Positions 55,855-64,000 of a DNA stretch of 64,000 nucleotides are shown here, in pieces (position 1 is the first letter of the stretch; every line of letters starts with the position of its first letter). Where the stretch lies: contig OY992536.1 in the NCBI GenBank assembly GCA_963921195.1, positions 233,280,023 through 233,344,022 of the forward strand, in the 5' to 3' direction. Below the pieces are notes generated by a model, which saw only the letters and a list, made by a program, of their open reading frames with translations, did no database searches and was not told where the DNA came from. A program made the position numbers and the translations under genes. This stretch comes from Pegoplata infirma (lineage: Eukaryota > Arthropoda > Insecta > Diptera > Anthomyiidae).

Positions 55855-56731
55855 TATGCTCATTTACCGTTCAAAAACAAATTTAGATAAAAATAAGAAA
55901 AAGTATTTTTTTAAATTTCAATTATTTTTTTGAGTTTAAATACAAAAAATTTCTTATAATATTATACATGGAAAAAAAAAAACTATAAAAATTTGTAACA
56001 CAAAACCTATTTCAAACCAAAAATTTTTCCATTTTTGAAATTTTGGCCAAGAAAAGTATTGAACGGAACCATAGTGCAATGTAAATATTTAAAAAACAAA
56101 AAAAAAAAAAAATATTTTATAAGCATGTATGAAAATTATATAAAAATTATGAAAATTGTATAAAAGCATCCACGTGTATTACACATACTACGTATTTTTT
56201 TACTTCTATTAATACAAATGGCGCGCTGGCACGCCATATCATGCAGGTTTGTATTGAAACTCATCTCAGTTGCTCATAGCTTCTTAACCCCTAGACTGAT
56301 TTTGCCATAATTGGTACCAAAATAATCAGAAAAACGTTTAGAACAATAAAATATGAACCTATTTAAAATTTTATTTGAATATGTCAACCATGAGCCAAGA
56401 TAAATCATTTTAAAATTTTGGGTTAAATTGCTGGTGCCTCGCCCCATTGTGCGATTCGGCCCAAATTTTTTGTGAGTGTTAGGAATGATAAAACTACATT
56501 AAATTCAAAGTTTCGTTTACATTCATTCAACAGGTGTCAAGTTATAGCATTTATTTTGTGTAAAATTCACATTTTCACTCATCAAAATTTACATTTTCAC
56601 TCATAACTTTTAAAATACTTAACCGATTTAAAAAAAAAAACCCATCAGATTCTGTCTAGGAGAATTACGCAACTTTTGGTACCCCAGGCGTTGAAATCGG
56701 TTCTGGTTTATAGTCAAAAACGTGATTTCAA

Positions 56732-57100
<369 letters not shown>

Positions 57101-57240
57101 GGACATCGCTAGATCGACTTAGAATCGATCAAGGATCATGAATATATATACTTTATGGGGTCCTAAACCAATATTTCAATGTGTTACATACGGAATGACA
57201 AACTTATATATACCCTCTATCACTAGAGTGGAGGGTATAA

Positions 57241-57905
57241 AAAAGAAGCGGACTATTGAGGCCAGTACCCAGTAACAGTTTATTTCGATAGGGTATTTTT
57301 TTCTTTACTTGCCGCATCATTCTTTGTTTGTCCTCATAGCTGATGTGTAATTTGAGTATTATTGTAGCAATTTGCTGTGTGTAATTTGTGTGTGTGTGTG
57401 TATTTAAATGTATGTGTGAGAGTGGCTGTGTTTGTGAATAAATGTTTGAAATGCTTTTGATTGTTTCTTAAATTTCAATTTACTTGCGGCCATATGACAA
57501 TGAAGTGATTTACTGTGTTTCTATTTTTTTTTTTTTTTTGTTGTACTTTTGTATTGGTGTTACAGTGTTGCCCTTGTCAGGCTTATAGACACTTTTATTT
57601 TTTTATATGAAAATTTATGTGTATTATTCTTCCGTTTATGTGTTTTTTTTTGGAATTTTAGTGATAGCAGTTATTTGAAATGCGCCCTCCAGGCTAATGA
57701 CATAGAAATTGTTTATTAACGGTGTAACCAAAATTTAAAGATTTACATTTTTGTAAAGGGTAGTGAGTATTAAATGGATGTTAAGGTAACTTGAAATAAT
57801 ATGAATTATTTTTTTATTTTATGTACACGAAATTAAAACATATGGCAAGAAATTCGTACAATATAAAGAAAATTCTAAAAAATATAAAAATTTAAAGTAT
57901 TAACT
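57241..57905. other. Apparently single-copy stretch with TG-rich sequence
   Basis: GAAGCGGACTATTGAGGCC opens the section. A (TG)n tract lies near 57388-57403, and GCGCCCTCCAGGCTAATGAC near 57682. No ORF of note and no repeat partner in the window. It could be intronic or flanking DNA of a gene outside. Confidence 0.35.
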
Positions 57906-57909
57906 AGTG

Positions 57910-58398
57910 CCCCCCATTTCCCGGATCTCGGTATTCCCGGGAATACCGGTATTCCCGGTTCTGGTATCGGTTTCCCGGTTCTAAATATATTCCCGGGAAT
58001 ACCGGTATTCCAGGTTCTGATCCTGGTACCGGTTCTCAAAAAAAAAAAAAATAAAATACCGTACCATAAAATATTAAGATTACACCATTTAATCAGTATT
58101 TGAGAAATATTATGTTGTGTTTGTAAAATTATTTAAAAATCAAGAAATTTTTTTTTTCTTTAAAATCATAAAAAATAGGAAATGGTGTTTTTCACATATT
58201 TGGATTATTTTTTGGTAAAAGCGAAGAATAAATTTTAATAATACAAAATTTTTACCGGTAGTCCCGGAAATACCGTCAGAACCGGAACCGGGAATACCGG
58301 GAATTATTCAAGAACCGGGAAACCGGTTCCATTTCCCGGTAATACCGAGAACCGGTAATACCGGTATTCCCAATACACCGGTACTGACCGTAGGCACT
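57910..58398. mobile_element. Foldback with CCCGGGAATACCGG motifs
   Basis: The left ACTAGTGCC and right GGCACTAGT ends are inverted and flanked by ATTA. Both arms are made of TTCCCGGGAATACCGGTATT-type words (left 57918-58040, right 58250-58385) around an AT-rich centre. Non-coding. Confidence 0.65.
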
Positions 58399-58489
58399 AG
58401 TATTAACATTTTTGTAAAATATAAAAAAAAAAATAATATGCTTTTTTTTGCAACTTTTCTTTTTAAGCATTTTTCATAGGCCAAATGCA

Positions 58490-59262
58490 TTTTCCTGCTT
58501 TGTATTTTAAAATTATCCAAATGTATTTTTAAAATTGTCCAAATATATTTTAAAATTGTCCAATAAATTTTAAAATTTTCCAAATGTAGTTTAAAATTTT
58601 TCAATTGTATTTTAAAATTTTCCAAATGTATTTTCAAAATTGTTCAAGTGTATTTTAAAATTGTCTAAATGTATTTTAAAATTTTACAAATGTAGTTAAA
58701 AATTTTCTACATGTATTTTAAAATTGTCCACATGCATTTTCAAAAATTGTCCAAATGTATTTTAAAACTATCCAAAATTAGCTAAAAATTTTCCAAATGT
58801 ATTTTTAAATTGTCTAAAGGTTTTTTTAAAATTTTCCAACTGCATTTAAAAATTTTCCAAATTTATTTTCAAAAATTGTCCAATAAATTTTAAAATTTTC
58901 CAAATATAGTTTAAAATTTTCCAAATGTATTTTCAAAATTGTTCAAATGTATTTTAAAATTGTCCAATGTATTCTAAAATTGTGCAAATGTAGTTAAAAA
59001 TTTTCCACATGTATTTTAAAATTGTCCAAATGGTGTTTAAAATTGCATTTAAAAATTTTCCAAATGTATTTTCAAAAATTGTCCAAATGTATTTTAAAAT
59101 TTTCCAAAAGTATTTAAAAATTTTCCAAATGAATTTTTAAATTGTCTTAACGTTTTTTAAAATTGTCCAATTGCATTTAAAAATTTTCCAAATTTATTTT
59201 CAAAAATTATCCTAATATATTTTAAAATTTACCAAATGTATTTTAAAATTGTCCTAAAAAAA
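58490..59262 (-). repeat. 21-bp minisatellite, inverted large block
   Basis: About 36 units of TTTTAAAATTGTCCAAATGTA, the reverse complement of the unit at 37875 and 49797. Units vary at several positions, and a few differ by one base in length. Confidence 0.85.
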
Positions 59263-59629
59263 AGTAACTCTTAGTTTTCCCCCCTAATTCCCATATTCAT
59301 GTTTCAGGACAATCGGTGGGTTCCCTGTAAAAGACCTTCCTTGTAAGTGGAGTGGCTGTTAGTATCTAACAAATTAATTTTTTTGGAGCGACATATTTAA
59401 TAAATAATATCCAAAGAAAGGTACAATTTTCAAAATTAAAAAAAAAATCCTCTCGAATGTGTGTTTTAAAATTCATTCTTATGCTTTTTGCGCTTAAGAA
59501 ATACAAGTTTATCAATATTAAACAAAAAAAAATTATTCCACGCCCATAAAAGGGGGGGGGGGCGTACCGAAAAAAATTACATTTTCTAATTCTTTAAATA
59601 AAAATGTTGCACTTGTTAAACCAAAACAC
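59263..59629. other. Non-coding stretch with a poly-G run
   Basis: CCACGCCCATAAAAGGGGGGGG (59539) resembles the ACGCC...AAAGGGGGCGGACCGA segment of mini-me relatives at 13123 and 59820. Probably an older fragment of that family. No gene. Confidence 0.35.
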
Positions 59630-60139
59630 AAAAAAATCATGTGCCGAATCTTGTATACCCTCCAACATTCAAAAATAAAAAAAAAAATGCAGGGGCGTTT
59701 TACTTTTTAGGGGGGGGGGGGGGTCGCAGTGATTAGGGGGCAAATTTCCTTCATTCTTATGCTTTTGGACTAAAGAAATGCAAGTTTATCATAATATACA
59801 TAATTTTTTTTTTATTCTACGCCTATTAAAGGGGGACGGACCGAAAAAACGACATTTTCTATTTCTCCGGGTCCAAATGCATGACATTGAACTTCTTGTA
59901 GGATAATAATGTTGCATTTGTTGAACAAAAAGACAAAAAATCATGCAAAAAAATTATATTTTTCAGAGGTTGGTTTAGTTCCTCAGGGGGGAACTTTTTT
60001 CCCCCTGGTCCGATTTTTCCCATTTCCGAACTTAACCTGCCTAGGACCATAAGACATATTCGTGCCAAACTTGAGGAGTCTAGCTCTTTATCGTGGAATG
60101 ACAAAGTGAGTATACCCCCATACTGTAGTTGGAGGGTAT
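59630..60139 (+). mobile_element. Mini-me relative, second subfamily
   Basis: TGCCGAATCTTGTATACCCTCC is the left end. The right end is GACAAAGTGAGTATACCCCC and ATACTGTAGTTGGAGGGTATA, a hairpin-type terminus. It lacks a GACA tract and contains GGGGGACGGACCGAAAAAAC and an 18-base poly-G run near 59712. Confidence 0.55.
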
Positions 60140-60142
60140 AAA

Positions 60143-60763
60143 AATGAACGAATTGTGATCACATCTCGAATTGTGGCTCAAAAGTTGCGTAATTTAGAGT
60201 AGAATTTTTGGGTTTTTATACCCTCCAACCACAGTATGGGGGTATACTCACTTTGTCATTCCGTTTGTAACGCATAAAAATATCGGTCGGGGACCCCATA
60301 AAGTATATGAGGCATTCCAGGCCAAATCACTCACTTTTAGACCCGAGCCCTTTCGATTTATTTTATTTTTGGATATGTTTTAGTTCTTATTAAATGTAAC
60401 TTGGACACCAATTTTCAGCCTTTTATGCCAAGATGGTGTTTAGTAATCAATTTTTCAAAATGGCGATTTTTTCAAAAAAATGGAAAAATTAAAATTTTCA
60501 ATTAATTTTGACAAGTTAAAAATATAGATATCTTTAAAAAAGTTGGACAACGTTTTGTTGGTATTTAAATGTAGTTTTAGAAAAAAATATTAAAAAAATT
60601 ATTCGAAGTAACTATCACTTATTTTTTAACGTTTAAAAATTAAAATCGACTTTTTGAAAAAGTCCGAAACCTTCGATTTTTTTTTACAAACGTTTAAAAG
60701 TTCTACTCTTAATTACGCAACTTTTAAGTAATAATTCGAGATGTGATCGCAATTTGTTCTATT
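60143..60763. mobile_element. Inverted-repeat element with nested fragments
   Basis: GAACGAATTGTGATCACATC then TCGAATTGTGGCTCAAAAGTTGC at the left is mirrored at 60705-60763 (GCAACTTTTAAG, TCGAGATGTGATCGCAATTTGTTC). Between them sit a reversed mini-me right end (60213-60308) and sequence starting TGAGGCATTCC. Confidence 0.5.
60213..60308 (-). mobile_element. Mini-me right-end fragment, cut at its TA core
   Basis: ATACCCTCCAACCACAGTAT, then GTCATTCCGTTTGTAACGC and GGACCCCATAAAGTATA, is the conserved end in reverse. It stops in the TA-rich core, where TGAGGCATTCC sequence starts. Confidence 0.6.
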
Positions 60764-61040
60764 TTTTTTTTCAAATTTTGAAAATTGCACCTTTTACTTT
60801 TTGACTCTGATTTATTTTATATGGTGCTCCAAAAAAACTAATTTGGTAGATACTGACCCTAACTTATCCTAGATATATTCATTTCGAGGCAAAAATACGC
60901 CTCACAAAAATTAAGAACGATCGGACATGGATAAGGTGTTCCGCATGGGCCTTGAAGTTTAGAAAACGGATTACAAGGAAAAATATGATTTTTTTTTTCT
61001 GTTTTCTCAATTTTTTTGGTATTTTAAGTTAAGTTTTAAT

Positions 61041-62069
61041 TTCAGCGCGCTGAAAGTTCGAGACTATGGACACACAAAACTCATACGAGACCATCGATAT
61101 GATGACTGTGTGACTGATTATATGACTCCACATATCGGGTGGGATGCAGGTATAACAATTGAAATACCATCTAGAGTATTCTGGGAAAATCCACCTGTTG
61201 GGGAACAGCACATTGCAATCTACACGGATTGATCAAAGATGCCACAGGGAACAGGTAGCGGTGTCTACTGTGAGAAACTGGGAATTGAACACAGTTCAAG
61301 GATACAGGACAGCTGTAATATTTTTCAGGCGGAACTGCATGCAGTGTCAGAGGCAGCCAGACTTATTTTAATGAGGCCGATCTACTCTAGTGAGATCATT
61401 ATTTACATTGATAGTCAGGCGGCTTTAAAGGCACTATATAACAGGAATATTCGATCAAAGGTTGTCAGCCGTTGTCGCCAAGAGCTTATGGCTCTCATCG
61501 AACAACACTCTTTAAGACTGTGCTGGGTTCCAGGTCATCAGAATATTCCAGGAAACGAGAAAGCTGACGAGTTAGCTCGTATGGGAGCAGTTTTACCATT
61601 AAGTTCAATAACGACCGACGTGCATCCGGGCCTGGATGCGATTTATTTCGAAATACGGAGAACATTTGAACGACAGGAAGATTTGAAATGGGAAAGCAGC
61701 CAGGACTGTATCCAAACGAAGGCCTTGTGGACTCGCGGTGGAAAAAGTATCCAGAAAACACTACTTTATATGGAAAAATCAGACCTCAGGAAGTATGTAG
61801 GTTTAATTACAGGCCATACTGGCTTGAAAGCTTATTTGAAAAAGTTAAAATTGATAAGAGATGACTTGTGCAGATGGTGTGGGGACGAAGAGATAGTGAA
61901 AGATTCATTCCATTATCTTTGTCAGTGCCCTGCACTATCTCGCACTCGATTTAATTGTTTTGGCTTTTATTTCTTTCAGGAACTGGAGGAACTTAGAGAT
62001 GTCAATCCATGGAAGATGCTTAAATATATTAGGCTAAGTAAACTCGATGAGACATATATGGAGACATAA
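61041..62069 (+). pseudogene. LINE RNase H domain plus C-terminal zinc-knuckle-like region
   Basis: Open in one frame from the 5' truncation (61041) to 62069, except for TGA at 61230-61232. RNase H motifs: IYTD at 61218 (first catalytic Asp, immediately followed by the stop where Gly of TDGSK is expected), FQAELHAVSEA near 61324 (Glu), IYIDSQAALKAL near 61405 (Asp) and GHQNIPGNEKADELAR near 61536 (Asp). Downstream LCRWCGDEEIVKDSFHYLCQ near 61866 gives a CXXC...H...C motif typical of LOA- and I-group LINEs. RNase H removes template RNA during reverse transcription (family knowledge). Pseudogene. Confidence 0.8.
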
Positions 62070-62226
62070 ATCATCATTTACCAGGAAGGCAGTAGTGAAT
62101 TATGATTAATATGTAAAGCAGCCAACAACAAAAACCAACCCCCCCCCCCCCCCCCCTTTTCGAGGTATCACTTTGGATCAGGAACTGGTCTTGTGGACAT
62201 TACGTCAACCTCTTAACCTAACCTAA
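61041..62226 (+). mobile_element. 5'-truncated LINE fragment (LOA-like) with CCTAACC tail
   Basis: Inserted in the left arm of the palindrome, between TTTTAATT and AATTCAAGTGG, with a probable short TAATT duplication. It carries the 3' end of a LINE ORF2: RNase H and a terminal Cys-His motif. The 3' UTR holds an 18-base poly-C run (62139-62156), GGTATCACTTTGGATCAGG and a tail of CTTAACCTAACCTAACC in place of poly-A. Confidence 0.75.
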
Positions 62227-62560
62227 CCTAATTCAAGTGGTTACAGAATTATAATACGGAGTAAAATGCCTCTCTAATAAGGTACCAAAGACTGAAATCG
62301 GTTGAAAATCAGCCAAGTTATTACAACTTCCCCAGGCATCTAACGTATGGCGGAACACTTGATTAAGCAATATAATACGATTTTGGAAATTCATTGAAAT
62401 TTTCTACTGTAATAACATTTTTTTATTCTTCAAGTTTAAATGTAATTAGGTGACAAGTATTTTTCATATTGTGTTTTGCTAACATTTTTTAAATTAGTGC
62501 TAAAAATGCCTGCATTTTCAACACCCTTTTGAAATCTCTATTTAAAAAAAAAAATTCTTT

Positions 62561-63529
62561 TTTATACCCTCCACTCTAGTGATAGAGGGTATATATAAGT
62601 TTGTCATTCCGTTTGTAACACCTCGAAATATTGGTCTAGGACCCCATTAAGTATATATATTTATGGTCCTCGATCGATTTTAAGTCGATCTACCGATGTC
62701 CGTCCGTCCGTCCGTCCGTCCGTCCGTCCGTCCGTCTGTCTGTCTGTCCGTAGAAAACACGCTAACTTTTGAAAGACTTTACAGAGGCTACTGAAGTTTG
62801 GCATATATGTTTATCATTTACCTGGTCAGGTTGGTATTGCAATCCAGCCAAATCGGTCCAGTGGTTCAAAAGTTATGAGCAAAAGAGTAAATTTCGGCAA
62901 GGGTGTTTCGCGAATTTACGGGATAAAAAACACGATAACTTGCGAAAGACAATAATGAGACCACTGAAGCTTTGCATGTATCTTTGCCGTTCCCCGGGTC
63001 TGTTTGGTTTTGAATTTCAGCTCAATCGGTCCAGTGGTTCAAAAGTTATATGCAAAACCTGAATTTCAGATTAGTTTCATCTAAAATGCCACGTGTTTTA
63101 ACAAGTTTTAAAAGCATTGGTGGTAACTAAACAATGCTTTTCAAACTTGTTTAATTTTAAAGCAATGCTTTTTAAACTTGTTTAGTTTTAAAAGCATTGG
63201 TAACTTAAAAATTACACTCGAAAAAAAAATTTAGTTTTTTTTATAAAAATGACAATATTTTGTGTACATACGTACGTGCATTCACTCAGAAATATTTTTA
63301 CAGTAAAAAAATACATTACACTCAAAAAAAATTTTACACTCAAAAAAAAATTAGTATTTTTTTTTTTTTTTTAATTACAAAAAAAAAGAGTTTTCTACTC
63401 AAAATAAAATATTTCTAATCAAAATTGTTAATTTTTTCACGTTAAAAAATGTACTACGCTTTAAAAAAATGTATTGTGGAGGGTATTCATAGATTCGGCA
63501 AAGTCGAATTTAACTTTTCTACTTGTTTT
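62561..63529 (-). mobile_element. Full-length mini-me element, reverse orientation
   Basis: Read on the minus strand: ACAAGTAGAAAAGTTAAATT with GCCGAATCTATGAATACCC at the left, a GACA/GACG tract (62698-62750), the TA core and the hairpin TATACCCTC-loop-GAGGGTATA at the right (62566-62596). Very close to the 17822-18830 copy, so probably recent. Carries the shared 98-codon frame (62769-63062, plus strand). Confidence 0.75.
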
Positions 63530-64000
63530 GTTTTAAAATTTAGAAATGCCAAAAAAATATTAGACTGAAATATGAATAATGAAAAAATGTTATTACAGTA
63601 GAAAATTTCAATAAATTTAAAAAAAGGGACTCGTATTTTTTAATAAAGTTGTATGGCACACGCTAGATGCCTGGGGAAGTTGTAATAACTTGGCTGATTT
63701 TCAACCGATTTTAGTTTTTAGTTCCTTATTAGAAAGGTATTTTACTCCACATCATAATTCTGTAATCACTTGAATTAAAACTTAACTTAAAATACCAAAA
63801 AAATTGCGAAAACAGAAAAAAATTCATATTTTTCCTTGTAATCCGTTTTTTAAACTTCAAGTACCATGCTAAACGCCTTACACATGTCCGATCGTCCTAA
63901 ATTTTTGTGAGACGTATATTTACCTCCAAGTGAATATATGTAGGGTAAGTTAGGGTCAGTATCTACCAATTTTTTTTTTGGAGCTCCATATAAAATAAAT

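Larger units (their letters stand above)
60790..64000. mobile_element. Large palindromic element, running past the window end, with two insertions
   Basis: The left arm 60790-61041 (ATTTTATATGGTGCTCCAAA, ACTGACCCTAACTTA, GGAAAAATATGA, TTAAGTTAAGTTTTAATT) is mirrored by 63775-64000. Its continuation 62227-62560 is mirrored by 63530-63775 (GAAAATCAGCCAAGTTATTACAAC). The LINE (61041-62226) and a mini-me (62561-63529) interrupt it. Arm length is at least 580 bases. Confidence 0.7.

Overview
The window looks like heterochromatin-like or intergenic DNA from a brachyceran fly, probably a calyptrate. This is inferred from three things: strong AT richness; many copies of a mini-me/DINE-1 (Helentron-type) element with dipteran (TA)n and (GTCY)n or (GACR)n tracts; and 50-60 nt introns of fly type. 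There are no rRNA genes, operons or CRISPR arrays. Almost all of the sequence is nested transposable elements, most of them non-coding palindromes (foldback or TIR elements). All calls come from reading the sequence by eye; no alignment, fold or database search was run.

Layout. 1-3800: AT-rich repeat DNA with a tRNA-like sequence (1107-1177) and the one convincing host-type gene, a two-exon coding sequence (2243-2926) whose coiled-coil pattern recalls the C-terminal domain of nucleoporin Nup62. 3800-12600: several inverted-repeat elements, including a CAAGGGAAG/TTA-flanked MITE (10643-11241). 12793-20670: three TIR elements flanked by direct repeats (12793-14840, 15126-16990, 17340-19469), two of them carrying further insertions. 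20674-37600: foldback families, mini-me copies, two tRNA-like sequences, poly-T arrays headed by paired hairpins, and short palindromic MITEs flanked by TTA or TAA. 37875-50050: a 21-bp minisatellite interrupted by a non-LTR retrotransposon. That LINE is split by a 9.49-kb TAGGGTGG element with an exact 8-bp target duplication, and the 9.49-kb element itself holds a Penelope-like element (PLE) and a Tc1 remnant. 50059-54214: another TAGGGTGACC element with an exact 8-bp duplication, holding a hAT-type MITE and a Helitron. The Helitron contains seven 146-bp repeats and 210 perfect copies of ACCTT. 54557-60310: mini-me copies, one with a roughly 370-bp GACA array, plus a CCGGGAATACCGG foldback and the largest block of the 21-bp minisatellite. 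60790-64000: a large palindrome holding a 5'-truncated LOA-like LINE with RNase H and a full mini-me.

The protein-coding retroelement remnants are all broken: the LINE at 38 kb by frame breaks and an insertion, the PLE by one stop and one frameshift, and the RNase H LINE by a stop inside its first catalytic motif. The main points are the exact insertion histories (8-bp duplications, an empty-site comparison), the identical 476-bp PLE terminal repeats with a hammerhead-like motif, the extreme ACCTT array, the tRNA-like sequences inside unrelated repeats, and the abundance of long inverted repeats that could form hairpin RNA if transcribed.
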